Positions 34,036 through 42,160 of a stretch of DNA of 42,160 bases are shown one piece after another (within the stretch, counting starts at the first letter, position 1; the number at the start of each line of letters is the position of its first letter). Origin of the DNA: DSUN01 sp035527715 (GTDB lineage: Bacteria > Planctomycetota > PUPC01 > DSUN01); NCBI GenBank assembly GCA_035527715.1, contig DATKZY010000162.1, positions 1-42,160 of the forward strand, given 5' to 3'. Both the position numbers and the translations under genes were made by a program. The notes under the pieces were generated by a model. The model was not told the DNA's origin. It ran no database searches and saw only the letters and a program-made list of their open reading frames with translations.

Positions 34036-34116
34036 GGTTGTGGTTGGCTCCGGGGCAAACCACAACAGGTTTGGAGTCGTCCAGAGTCGACCAGAGTCGG
34101 CAGGCTCATGGGGGAG
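34036..34116. repeat. 80-bp intergenic direct repeat, copy 2
   Basis: Closely matches copy 1, including CTCCGGGGCA, GAGTCGTCCA, CAGAGTCGGCAGG and the GGGGGAG end. This copy has a clean hairpin: GTTGTGGTT (34037-34045) with AACCACAAC (34058-34066). Confidence 0.75.
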
Positions 34117-34172
34117 GTTTCGTGTGCCCCACGTGCCCTGGCACGGGGCGGCCAGGGGGCATCTGCTCCCCG

Positions 34173-34191
34173 CCCTCTCGAAGGGAGAGGG
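34173..34191. terminator. hairpin between convergent genes
   Basis: CCCTCTC (34173-34179), loop GAAGG, GAGAGGG (34185-34191). Both neighbouring genes end toward it, so it could stop transcription from either side, but it lacks a clear T-run. Confidence 0.3.
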
Positions 34192-34206
34192 GTGCGGCAA
34201 CCGCCC

Positions 34207-37200
34207 CTATCGGCTACATCGCCGCCGGCGCAGCAGGGTCAGCCCCCCGAGGGCAAGGAGCGTGAGCGTGGCCGGCTCGGGCACGGCCGCAAAGTTGCTC
34301 AGCACCACCACGTCGGCGCCATACGGGCTGTCCAGGCCGTAGTAGACGTTGAAGCGCGACAGGCCGTCCTCGCTGACCAATAGCCCGCCGGGCAGCACGT
34401 TGGCGAAGTCACCGGAAACGCCGCCCGCCGACATGAGGAAGAACATGTCCGTCGGCTGGATCAGGTCGCGGAAGGCGCGGTCCACGAGCAGCTCCAGCTC
34501 GCCGCCGAGGGTGACGTTGCCCAGGATGTTCACCTGGTCGTAGCCCGTGCCGGCGGCGAGGCCGGCCAGCTCCATGATGAGCTGGTTGGTGGCGCCGAGG
34601 ACCACGCTTCCCTGGAAGGTCGTGATCGCGGGGCTGTCGCCCGGGCCGTAGCCGCCGTTGAAGACCGTCGTGCCCGGCCCCCAGAAGGTCCCCGCGCCGC
34701 TCACCGCGTCGTTGAATGTCACGGTGTTGAGCACGGTGACCGTCGAGCCGGTGGGCGTGTAGACCGTGCCGTCCACCGTGGTGCCCATGAAGATCGCATC
34801 CCCGGTGTTCGTGAGGCCGCCAGCGCCGAAGTCCACGGTGGGTGCAAGCACCACGAGCGTACCCGCGTTTCCGAGGGAGCCCGTGGCGAACGAGCCGCTC
34901 GGGCCGACGGTGAGCGAGCTGCCGGGGGAGACGACGGTCTGGCCGGCGATGCTCACGCTGCCGCCCATCAGGCTGAGGCTCGCCCCGGGGTCCAGGGTGA
35001 GCGTGGCCGCGGGCAGCGCGCTATGGGTGAACGCGGCGCCCGCGCCGTTCGTGAGGGTGAGGTTGACGCCACTCATGCCGGTCAGTGTGCCGCCAAAGAG
35101 GTGCCCGTCGGCCAGGTCGCCGAGGTCGCAGTTGAACCCGATCTCGAGGTTGGTGCCCGCGCCCATAGCGAGGGTGTTAGCCTTCAGCGTGCCGCCCATC
35201 CAGCGGAACGTGGCCGGCGTCGGCGCGGCGTCCACGCCCAGGGTGCCCACGGCCACGCTCCCGCCGGGGAGGGTGCCGGTGGCGCCGTTCGTGACCTGGA
35301 GGGTGCCCAGGTCGAGGCCGGTGGTCGTCCCGCCCCAGAGGCTGCCGCTGCCGACCGCGGAGAGGTCGAAGTCGAAGCCCATGACCAGCGTGCCCTGGGC
35401 GCTGAGGGCCACCGTGCCCGCGCTCAGCGGGCCGCCCATCCAGCGGAAGATGCCTGGCGCGTTGTAGCCGATCACGAGGCTATCGGCTAGCGTCATGGAC
35501 TGCCCGGCGCCCATCGTCACGTCGCCCGCGCCGCTCACGCCCCCGGTGTGGCCGATCTGAAGGCTCCCCAGCGACAGCGAGGTCCACGGATACGCCAGGC
35601 CGTTGACTCGCAGCGTGGTCCCGGCGCCAGTCGCGAACGCGCCGCCCGGCACCACGTCCACGGTGTCCACGGTGAGCAGGCACGCCGCGTTGGCGTCCAC
35701 AGACCCTTGGTTCCACACCTTCAGGGTGTTCCACACGTGCACCTCTGTCCCATCCCCGAGCGAGAGGGTGCCCCAGCCGGTTCCCTGGCCGGAGCTGTAG
35801 CCGCTCAGGTAGACCGAGCCGCTGGAGGTCCAGCTTGAGCTCGTGCCTCTCAGTGCAATCGCGCCATCGCAATCGAGGCGACCCAGGACGGCGCCCCCGC
35901 TGAGCACGGTGCCCCCGTCCAGGATGTCCAGCCTGCTGGGCTGCGCTCTAGCCAGCCCCACGGAGAGTTCACCTGCCCCCATGTCCCACGTCGAGCCAGC
36001 GCCCTCCACAGTCGCTGCGCCTCTGGAGGCTATCCAACTGCCCAGGACCGCGCCATAGCTCTGGACATGGCCCCCGTCGCGGATCGTGAGTACACCTTGG
36101 CCAGATGTCCCGGAACCCAAGGTCAGGGTGCCCGAACAGACCCATGTCGAGCCATTGCCGTCCACGAGCGCCGTGCCGGTGCCGGCGATGGCCCCGAGGG
36201 TGCCGCCTGAGCTCTCGACCCTGCCGCCATTCAGGATATTCAGCGTGCCGGTCCCCTCGATGCCCACGCCGAGCGAGTCCGAACAGGCCCATGTGGAGCC
36301 GTCACCGTCCACGAGCGCCGTGCCGGTGCCAACGCTCAAGCCAAGATAGGCGTCCGTGCTCTCGACCCTGCCGCTATTGAGAACATTCAGGGTGCCGGTC
36401 CCCCAGAGGCCCACGCTCAGGCTGCCGGAGTTGGCCCAAAGCGAGTTGCCGCCAGCGCCATCCACCGTCACCGTGCCGATGCTGGTGGAGAAGCTGAGGC
36501 TGGGGCTGACACCAATCCCCCCTGCAGCGCTCCGGACCTCACCGCCGTGGAGGATGTTCAGCGTGCCCTCGCCATCCGCGCCCACGCACAACTCGCCCGT
36601 GCTTGCCCACAGCGAGCTGCCCCCCGCCCCATCCACCGTCGCCGTGCCGATTCCCGTGGCGGCGGACCCGAGCGTGCCGGCCGCGCTCTCGACCTTGCCA
36701 CCGTTGAGGATGCTCAGCGCGCCAATGCCCGCCTCGCCCACGTGCAGCTCGCCCGCGTTGGCCCACACGGAATTGCCCCCAGCCCCATCCACCGTCGCCG
36801 TGCCGGTGGACCCGCCGTAGGGGGCGAGGTAGCCGTCGGCGTTCTCCACCCGGCCGCCGTTCTGCACCGTGAGTGTGCCCATGCCATCGCCGCCGACGTT
36901 GAGGTCCGACGAGTTCGCCCACGTCGAGCCAACCCCGTCCACCGTCGCCGTGCCCACCCCGCCGACGCCGAGGTAGCCGGCGCTGCTCTCCACCCGGCCG
37001 CCGTTCTGCACCGTCAGCGTGCCCGTGCCACCGCTGCCGACGTAGAGGAAGGACGAGTTCGCCCACGTCGAGCCAACCCCGTCCACCGTCGCCGTGCCCG
37101 TGGACCCGCCGTAGAAAGCGAGGTGGCCGACGGCGTTCTCCACCCGGCCGCCGTTCTGCACCGTCAGCGTGCCCGTGCCCGAGCGGCCGACAAAGAGGGA

Positions 37201-38769
37201 CGACGAGTTCGCCCACGTCGAGCCAACCCCGTCCACCGTCGCCGTGCCGACCCCGGCAGCTTCGTAGCCGAGGCAGCCGTCGGTGTTCGACACGCTGCCG
37301 CCGGTGAGGACGTTGAGCGTGCCCGGGGCGTCGTACCCGAGCACGAGCTCCTGGCCCACACTCAGGCTTTGGCCGCTGCCCCGGCTGTACGCCCCGGAGC
37401 CGCTTAGCCCGGCAGCGTGGCCGAGGTGCAGACTGCCTGCGAACGACGGGGCGTTACCGAAGCCGGACAGCGCATTCACCCGCAGCGTGCTTCCCGCCTG
37501 GGTGTTGAAGGTGGAGCCAGAGCCAGGGTCCCGCTCCGCCACGTCCGCGGCCGCGAGGCCCCCGGTGTTCAGATTCACCGTGCCCGAGACCTTGAGCGTC
37601 CCGGCCACGCGCACCTCGCCGCCATTGGACGCCGTCAGGGTGCCAGCGCCGCCGTCCCACCAGTCGCCCACATAGAGCGAGCCGGCATTGTCCCACAGCG
37701 AGCCGCCGCCGTCCACCGTCGCCGTGCCCGTGGAGAAGGGCTGATAGCCGAGGTAGCCGTCGGTGTTCTCCACCCGGCCGCCGTTCTGCACCGTCAGCGT
37801 GCCCGTGCCAGCGCCGCCGACGTAGAGGAAGGACGAGTTCGCCCACGTCGAGCCGGCGCCGTCCACCGTCGCCGTGCCATCACCAAAGAAATTGCCGCCA
37901 AGGTAGCAGGTGCTGTTCTCCACCCGGCCGCCGTTCTGCACCGTCAGCGTGCCTCCACCCCAGAAGCCGACGTGGAGGAGCGACGAGTTCGCCCACGTTG
38001 AGCCAACCCCGTCCACCGCCGCCGTGCCGGTGCTGGCAAAGTCGTAGCCGAGGTAGCCGGTGCTGTTCTCCACCCGGCCGCCGTTCTGCACCGTCAGCGT
38101 GCCCGTGCCAGCGCTGCCGACGTAGAGGTCCGACGAGCTCGCCCACGTCGAGCCGGCCCCGTCCACCGTCGCCGTGCCGGTGCTCGTATCGGCGTAGCCC
38201 AGGTAGCCGGTTGCGCTCGCGGCCAGGCTGCCGTTGAGAACGTCCAGAACACCCGTCCCGGCGTCGCCCACGTAGAGGCCGGCGGAGTTGACCCACGTGG
38301 CGGGCTGGCCGGGCGCCCCAACCGTAACGGTCCCACTGCCACCCGCCACGGTGGCCACGCGGCCTTCCACGCCCGCGAGCGTCCCCAGCCACAGCGTCAG
38401 GCTAGGCGAAAGGCCCGCGGTATCGCCCACGACCACGGAGGGCGTGGACGTGAGCGCGTAGGTGTGGCTGAGCAGGAGGAACCTGTAGCTGCCGTCACGA
38501 ACCAACGCCTGCTGGTTCGTTGGGCTGCTGCCAAAAGCGACATCGTGCGACCCAGCCAGGGTGAAGACCGCAGAATCGTCTGGGCCTGGAGGGCCGTAAG
38601 GGGGATTCGGGAAGTTGTTTGGCAACCAGTTGAGGAAATCCCCGAACGCGCCGTCGCCCGCGTTCCAGAAGAAAGGCGTAGCTCCGCCCGGGCTTGCGCA
38701 CAACGCGGCCAGCAGGCCCACGGCCAGAGCAAGGAATCGTCGGGACCACAGGGAGCACAAGCGCTTCAC
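34207..38769 (-). CDS. PEP-CTERM surface protein with about 15 tandem repeats
   Basis: 1520-residue secreted protein starting at GTG 38769 with AGGAG eight nt upstream. Signal peptide about 1-30; a typical N-terminal block FFWNAGDGAFGDFLNW follows. About 15 repeats of roughly 45-50 residues (about 145-985) have the form GTATVDGxGSTWANSSxLYVG...GTLTVQNGGRVEN, the PEP-CTERM-associated repeat that builds beta-helix-like surface proteins. A second repetitive region and a conserved domain (TGYDQVNILGNVTLGGELEL) lead to the sorting tail VPEPATLTLLALGG plus RRRR, the signal cut by exosortase. No exosortase gene is in the window. It is paralogous to the gene at 39499-42160. A role in surface layer, exopolysaccharide matrix or adhesion is inferred. 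Confidence 0.92.
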   Translation of the reverse strand: MKRLCSLWSRRFLALAVGLLAALCASPGGATPFFWNAGDGAFGDFLNWLPNNFPNPPYGPPGPDDSAVFTLAGSHDVAFGSSPTNQQALVRDGSYRFLLLSHTYALTSTPSVVVGDTAGLSPSLTLWLGTLAGVEGRVATVAGGSGTVTVGAPGQPATWVNSAGLYVGDAGTGVLDVLNGSLAASATGYLGYADTSTGTATVDGAGSTWASSSDLYVGSAGTGTLTVQNGGRVENSTGYLGYDFASTGTAAVDGVGSTWANSSLLHVGFWGGGTLTVQNGGRVENSTCYLGGNFFGDGTATVDGAGSTWANSSFLYVGGAGTGTLTVQNGGRVENTDGYLGYQPFSTGTATVDGGGSLWDNAGSLYVGDWWDGGAGTLTASNGGEVRVAGTLKVSGTVNLNTGGLAAADVAERDPGSGSTFNTQAGSTLRVNALSGFGNAPSFAGSLHLGHAAGLSGSGAYSRGSGQSLSVGQELVLGYDAPGTLNVLTGGSVSNTDGCLGYEAAGVGTATVDGVGSTWANSSSLFVGRSGTGTLTVQNGGRVENAVGHLAFYGGSTGTATVDGVGSTWANSSFLYVGSGGTGTLTVQNGGRVESSAGYLGVGGVGTATVDGVGSTWANSSDLNVGGDGMGTLTVQNGGRVENADGYLAPYGGSTGTATVDGAGGNSVWANAGELHVGEAGIGALSILNGGKVESAAGTLGSAATGIGTATVDGAGGSSLWASTGELCVGADGEGTLNILHGGEVRSAAGGIGVSPSLSFSTSIGTVTVDGAGGNSLWANSGSLSVGLWGTGTLNVLNSGRVESTDAYLGLSVGTGTALVDGDGSTWACSDSLGVGIEGTGTLNILNGGRVESSGGTLGAIAGTGTALVDGNGSTWVCSGTLTLGSGTSGQGVLTIRDGGHVQSYGAVLGSWIASRGAATVEGAGSTWDMGAGELSVGLARAQPSRLDILDGGTVLSGGAVLGRLDCDGAIALRGTSSSWTSSGSVYLSGYSSGQGTGWGTLSLGDGTEVHVWNTLKVWNQGSVDANAACLLTVDTVDVVPGGAFATGAGTTLRVNGLAYPWTSLSLGSLQIGHTGGVSGAGDVTMGAGQSMTLADSLVIGYNAPGIFRWMGGPLSAGTVALSAQGTLVMGFDFDLSAVGSGSLWGGTTTGLDLGTLQVTNGATGTLPGGSVAVGTLGVDAAPTPATFRWMGGTLKANTLAMGAGTNLEIGFNCDLGDLADGHLFGGTLTGMSGVNLTLTNGAGAAFTHSALPAATLTLDPGASLSLMGGSVSIAGQTVVSPGSSLTVGPSGSFATGSLGNAGTLVVLAPTVDFGAGGLTNTGDAIFMGTTVDGTVYTPTGSTVTVLNTVTFNDAVSGAGTFWGPGTTVFNGGYGPGDSPAITTFQGSVVLGATNQLIMELAGLAAGTGYDQVNILGNVTLGGELELLVDRAFRDLIQPTDMFFLMSAGGVSGDFANVLPGGLLVSEDGLSRFNVYYGLDSPYGADVVVLSNFAAVPEPATLTLLALGGLTLLRRRRCSR
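35810..38330 (-). repeat. tandem coding repeats of the first PEP-CTERM gene
   Basis: Units of about 140-150 bp. Several are nearly identical as DNA, for example the blocks around 36900-36955, 37050-37100 and 37200-37250, which share GAGTTCGCCCACGTCGAGCC. Such identity points to recent unit duplication or gene conversion. Borders are approximate. Confidence 0.8.
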
Positions 38770-39260
38770 CGCAGGAACTCCTGTTCACGCCGCCAGCGAA
38801 CGGAAGCCTACGCCATGGCACGGCCGAACCGACTTGTCAGCCGGCCCCGGCGAGCCGCGCGGGCCGGCCAGCCGCTCGGTCTCCTAAGGCTGTGCGGTGC
38901 AGAAGGAGAGAGCTCGCGCGACCCGTGTGAGCCGCGCGTGGACTACGAATGCAGGATGGAGGTAGGGGTTGAGTGACTTCGCCAGGCGGGAACCGACATA
39001 ATGCATCCCCCCTGGCGGGAGGTGGATGCACTGTCCCGCAGACCCGCCTTGGCGGCGGATGCTTAGAGCCTGCGATTACACCCGGCCTCACGGGCAGTCC
39101 CCTCAGTTGCGCGGCACGGTTGTGCCACACTGCCCACTGAACCACGCGCCCTAACCTAGTCCAATTCACAGTAGCAAGTCGCCTTGCCGCTGTCAAGCCT
39201 TTCCCTGCGCTGGTCTTGCCGGCGCGAGCGCGGCACCGGCTGCACCACGCAACGCTGAGC
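38770..39260. other. intergenic leader region without a recognised gene
   Basis: About 490 bp upstream of the first PEP-CTERM gene. It holds a hairpin TGCATCC (39002-39008) with GGATGCA (39024-39030), and a small palindrome GGCAC-GGTT-GTGCC near 39113-39126. No convincing gene or promoter was seen. The promoter of the PEP-CTERM gene should lie here, reading leftward. Confidence 0.5.
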
Positions 39261-39431
39261 CGTCCGGGCAGACGGGTGCTCCTCCGCCTCTTCGGCCGGC
39301 CCGATGCCGAGATGAAGCTGTTGCGCAGCGCCCGCCGCCAGCAGGGCCTCTACCAGCTCTACGCCGACTTCTGCGACTCCGAGGCCGCCACCTGCACCCG
39401 CTGCCCCCTCGTCCGCCTGCTGGAGGCCTGA
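39261..39431 (+). pseudogene. 3' remnant of a DUF2851-like gene
   Basis: The plus-strand frame reads LLRSARRQQGLYQLYADFC and then CTRCPLVRLLEA before a TGA at 39429-39431. This is the pattern at the C-terminus of DUF2851 proteins (RxQQGLxxLYxxFC...CxxCPL). Only about 50 residues are recognisable and nothing upstream continues the family, so it looks like the surviving 3' end of a deleted gene. An ATG at 39216 opens the frame but is probably chance. The family match is from memory of the motif. Confidence 0.4.
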
Positions 39432-39498
39432 GGGCGCACCGCACCCCATGCGTGAGCCATTGGCGCTCCGCGTTCCCCCTCGACATCACTTGCAGGAC

Positions 39499-42160
39499 TT
39501 AACGCCATCTGCGGCGCCGGCGACGCAGCAGGCCCAGGCCGCCGAGGGCGAGGAGGGTGAGGGTCGCCGGCTCAGGGATGGCGGCGGCGTTGCCGAGGAC
39601 CACAAACTCAGCGCCATACGGGCTGGCAGGGCCGTAGTAGACGGTGAACTCCGACAACAGGTCGGCGCTTTGCAGTGTTGCGCCCGGCGCGACGTTGGAG
39701 AACTCGCCTGAGAGCGTGCCCGCCGTCATCAAGATGAACGTGTCGTCCGGCTGGATCAGGTCGCGGAAGGCGCGGTCCACGATCAGCTCCAGCTCGCCGC
39801 CGAGGGTGAGGTTGCCCAGGATGTTCACCTGGTCGTAGCCCGTGTCGGCATCAAAGCCGGCCAACTCCATGATGAGGTGATTGGTCGCGGCGAAGACCAC
39901 GTCGCCCTCGAAAGAGAGAATCCCCGGGCTGGTGCCTGGGCACAGGTCGCCCTCGAAGTAGTTGGTGCCCGTGCCTGTGAAGATGCCCGCGCCGTCCACG
40001 CAGCCGAAGTAGACGGCGGAGGTGCCGCCGCTGACGCGGATCTCGCCGTTGTTCGTCAGGTCGTCGAAGAAGGTGGTCGGCCCCACGCCCGAGACGATGA
40101 TGAGGCCGGTATTGTCCACATCGCCACGAACGTTCGTGACGCCGCTGAAGGCCATAGTCGAGCTGTTGGCGAGGCCGGCGTCGGCCTGGAGCCATCCGTT
40201 GCCGACGACCATCCCGCCGTCTCGGTTTGTCAGGCTGCCATTGAGGCGCAGCGTGCCGCCGAGGGCGACTTGGGCGGCGTTGTAGTTGTCCAGGTCGCCC
40301 TGCACGGTCATGGTCCCGCCGGCCACGGTGAGGAGGCCGCCGTCGTTGTCCACGCCCCCCGTGATGGTCAGGCGCTCGGCGGCGCCGACGAACAGCTCGC
40401 CCGTGTTCGCCACGTCGGCCAGGACGCGTCCCTGGCCGCCCAGGAGGCCGCTGTTGTTCACCACGGGCGCCTGGATGCGGGCGGAGACGGCATTGCCGAG
40501 CAGCACCTCGCCGTCGTTGTTCAGCGCGGTCGTCAGGGCTACGGTGGCGCGGTCAATCGCGAGCAGGCCGCCAGCGGCCACGGTGAGCTGGCCCGGCGAG
40601 AGCGTCGCACCGCCGAGCACCTCGACCGTGCCCTGGTTCTCGATGCCGAAGATGCTCAGATTGACCAGGGACAGAGAGCCGTCATAGGAGAGCATGGGGA
40701 ACCCGCTGCCGCCGCCGACGATGAACGCGCTCGTGCCCGCCCCGCCGCGGATGGCCCCGCCGAGGCTCAGTGTGCCGCCCTGGTAGTGATAGGTCCCCGT
40801 CGAGCCGGCCTCGCTGGCCAGCACGAGGTCGCCGCCCACCGTGTTGGCGCCCCCGGTCTGGGTGAAGACGCCCGTGGCGTCGTAGCCCACGGTGAGGCCC
40901 TCGCCGGTCTGAAGGCTCTGGCCGGCCCCGAGCGTATAGCCGCCGGACCCCCCGCCCCCCGCGTGGCCGAACTGAAGGGCTCCCGCGAACGACGGATGGT
41001 CGCCGAAGCCGGACAGGGCGTTCACCCTCAGGGTGCTGCCCGCCTGGGTGTTGAACGTGGAGCCCGGGACCACCTCCGCCACGTCCGCCACCACGAGGCC
41101 CCCGGCGTTCAGGTTCACCGTTCCCGCCCCCCACACCTTGAGGGTATCGCCCACGCGCACCTCGCCGCCGTTCTGCACGGTGAGGAGTCCGGTGCCGCCG
41201 GCGGCGTCGGCGCTGCCGCCCACGTAGAGCGCTGCCGTGTTGGTCCAGGTCGAGCCGGCTCCCGTCACCGTCGCCGTGCCGTTGGAGCCGTCCGCGTAGG
41301 CAAGCCATCCGTTGCCGCTCGACACGCTCCCGCCGTTCTGGACGTTCAGCGTGCCCGTGCCGAAGTAGCCGACCTGTAGGCCCCCCATGGAGTTCGTCCA
41401 GGTCGAGCCGGCTCCCGTCACCGTCGCGGTGCCCACCCCTGACCAGATGTAGCCGAGGCAGCCGCCGCGGTTCGACACGCTCCCGCCGTTCTGGACGTTG
41501 AGCGTGCCCCAGCCAAAGAAGCCGACCAAGAGGGACGACGAGTTCGCCCACGTCGAGCCAACCCCGTCCACCGTCGCCGTGCCCACCCCTATGCCGGCGT
41601 CGCCGAGGTAGCCCCCGCCGCTCTCCACCCTGCCGCCGTTCTGCACGCTGAGCGTGCCCCAGCCAATGCGGCCAACGTAGAGGTCGCCGGAGTTCGTCCA
41701 GGTCGAGCCGGCTCCCGTCACCGTCGCCGTGCCGTTGCCGCCGCCGGAGTAGCCGAGATAGCCATTGGTGTTCAGCACGTCGCCGCCGCCCACGATGCTG
41801 AGCTGGGCCGCCGCATCCCTGCCGATCGTGAGGCTGCCGTCTATACCCGGAGCAGGCCCGCCCGCGACGAGCTGGCCCCCGGTCACATTCACCGTGCCGG
41901 CGTCCCACACCTTCAGGAGGGTCCCCGCATGGACCAGGCCGTCGTTCTGGACGGTGAGAAGTCCGGTGCCGCCGGCGGCGGTGGCGCTGCCGCCCACGTA
42001 GAGCGCTGCCGTGTTGGTCCAGGTGGAGCCGGCCCCGTCCACCGTCGCCGTGCCGGTGCCGGTGGTTTCGTAACCGAGGTATCCCCGGGTGTTCGACACG
42101 CTGCCGCCGTTGAGGACGTTGAGCGTGCCCGCGCCATAGCGGCCGACGTAGAGGCCCCCG
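39499..42160 (-). CDS. PEP-CTERM repeat protein, 5' end beyond the window
   Basis: At least 886 residues; the frame stays open to the window edge and begins in mid-repeat (GGLYVGRYGAGTLNVLNGG), so the start and signal peptide lie outside. About six repeats of the GTATVTGAGSTWTNS...LYVG...GTLNVQNGGSVSN type are followed by a stretch shared with the neighbouring paralog (TFNTQAGSTLRVNALSGFG), a long beta-rich region, the conserved block TGYDQVNILGNLTLGGELEL and the tail IPEPATLTLLALGG plus RRRRRR. It is expected to be exported and processed by exosortase. It lies about 730 bp upstream of the other PEP-CTERM gene on the same strand. One repeat carries DNA of the other gene's type, suggesting gene conversion. 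Confidence 0.92.
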   Translation of the reverse strand, partial: GGLYVGRYGAGTLNVLNGGSVSNTRGYLGYETTGTGTATVDGAGSTWTNTAALYVGGSATAAGGTGLLTVQNDGLVHAGTLLKVWDAGTVNVTGGQLVAGGPAPGIDGSLTIGRDAAAQLSIVGGGDVLNTNGYLGYSGGGNGTATVTGAGSTWTNSGDLYVGRIGWGTLSVQNGGRVESGGGYLGDAGIGVGTATVDGVGSTWANSSSLLVGFFGWGTLNVQNGGSVSNRGGCLGYIWSGVGTATVTGAGSTWTNSMGGLQVGYFGTGTLNVQNGGSVSSGNGWLAYADGSNGTATVTGAGSTWTNTAALYVGGSADAAGGTGLLTVQNGGEVRVGDTLKVWGAGTVNLNAGGLVVADVAEVVPGSTFNTQAGSTLRVNALSGFGDHPSFAGALQFGHAGGGGSGGYTLGAGQSLQTGEGLTVGYDATGVFTQTGGANTVGGDLVLASEAGSTGTYHYQGGTLSLGGAIRGGAGTSAFIVGGGSGFPMLSYDGSLSLVNLSIFGIENQGTVEVLGGATLSPGQLTVAAGGLLAIDRATVALTTALNNDGEVLLGNAVSARIQAPVVNNSGLLGGQGRVLADVANTGELFVGAAERLTITGGVDNDGGLLTVAGGTMTVQGDLDNYNAAQVALGGTLRLNGSLTNRDGGMVVGNGWLQADAGLANSSTMAFSGVTNVRGDVDNTGLIIVSGVGPTTFFDDLTNNGEIRVSGGTSAVYFGCVDGAGIFTGTGTNYFEGDLCPGTSPGILSFEGDVVFAATNHLIMELAGFDADTGYDQVNILGNLTLGGELELIVDRAFRDLIQPDDTFILMTAGTLSGEFSNVAPGATLQSADLLSEFTVYYGPASPYGAEFVVLGNAAAIPEPATLTLLALGGLGLLRRRRRRWR

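Noticed and set aside
39111..39127. TGGCAC-N5-TGC on the minus strand as a sigma54 promoter for the PEP-CTERM gene
   Set aside because: The GG-to-GC spacing is one base short of the strict sigma54 spacing, and the site is better seen as a small GGCAC/GTGCC palindrome.
39432..39498. Intrinsic terminator for the second PEP-CTERM gene (GGGTGC/GCGCCC on the minus strand)
   Set aside because: Six-base stem with a wobble pair, tight loop and no T-run.
34207..42160. Regular repeats as a CRISPR array
   Set aside because: Units are about 140-150 bp, continuous and coding for PEP-CTERM-associated repeats, with no short identical repeats separated by unique spacers and no cas genes.

Overview
The window is a high-GC bacterial chromosome segment. 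It carries many secreted, multi-domain carbohydrate-active proteins, two PEP-CTERM surface proteins built from tandem repeats, a cupredoxin-like lipoprotein, a GxxExxY nuclease-like gene and several families of palindromic repeats. This mix is typical of Planctomycetota or related PVC lineages. The phylum call is inference from protein content only, since no rRNA, tRNA or marker gene is present.

Layout. (1) 173-6539: a secreted GH5/GH39-like glycosidase (-), a YkgJ-type Cys-cluster plus DUF2156 fusion (+) and, on the minus strand, a Gfo/Idh/MocA oxidoreductase followed by a toroid-like lipoprotein. (2) 6741-17014 (+): an apparent operon of a clan GH-A-type glycosidase and two giant tandem paralogs with GH123/DUF4091-like and NPCBM-like regions. 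(3) 17022-18668 (-): a secreted CBM9/LamG/Fn3 protein, divergent from a 1316-residue multi-domain esterase-like protein (18751-22701, +). (4) 22712-23646: a 935-bp cassette holding a GxxExxY gene between perfect 36-bp inverted repeats. (5) 23671-31976 (-): a compact six-gene operon, in transcription order a degenerate deacetylase-like/LamG protein, a 1061-residue protein with a TonB-like N-terminus and a CBM9-like domain, a lipoprotein, ExbB/TolQ, ExbD and a second ExbD. (6) 32076-33896 (+): an FG-GAP/VCBS repeat protein transcribed away from that operon. (7) 33897-42160: an intergenic repeat array and two paralogous PEP-CTERM repeat proteins (-), the second cut by the window end, with a DUF2851-like gene remnant between them.

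How the genes work together. Most products are predicted to be exported and to bind or cut polysaccharide, so this looks like a carbohydrate-scavenging region. The most unusual unit is the six-gene operon. It couples a proton-driven ExbB/ExbD-type motor to a TonB-like protein that ends in a carbohydrate-binding-type domain instead of a TonB C-terminal domain. One of its two ExbD subunits has Asn in place of the essential membrane Asp while the other keeps Asp, which suggests an asymmetric motor.

Second theme: several short palindromic or tetranucleotide repeats sit inside reading frames without breaking them (about 3658-3747, 12212-12241, 12282-12315, 13700-13729), or supply a start codon (12923) or a stop codon (24188). 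They resemble in behaviour the palindromic elements known to insert into coding sequence in Rickettsia. No CRISPR array, tRNA, rRNA, transposase or integrase was seen. Very long antisense frames across the region are by-products of the high GC content and are not annotated.
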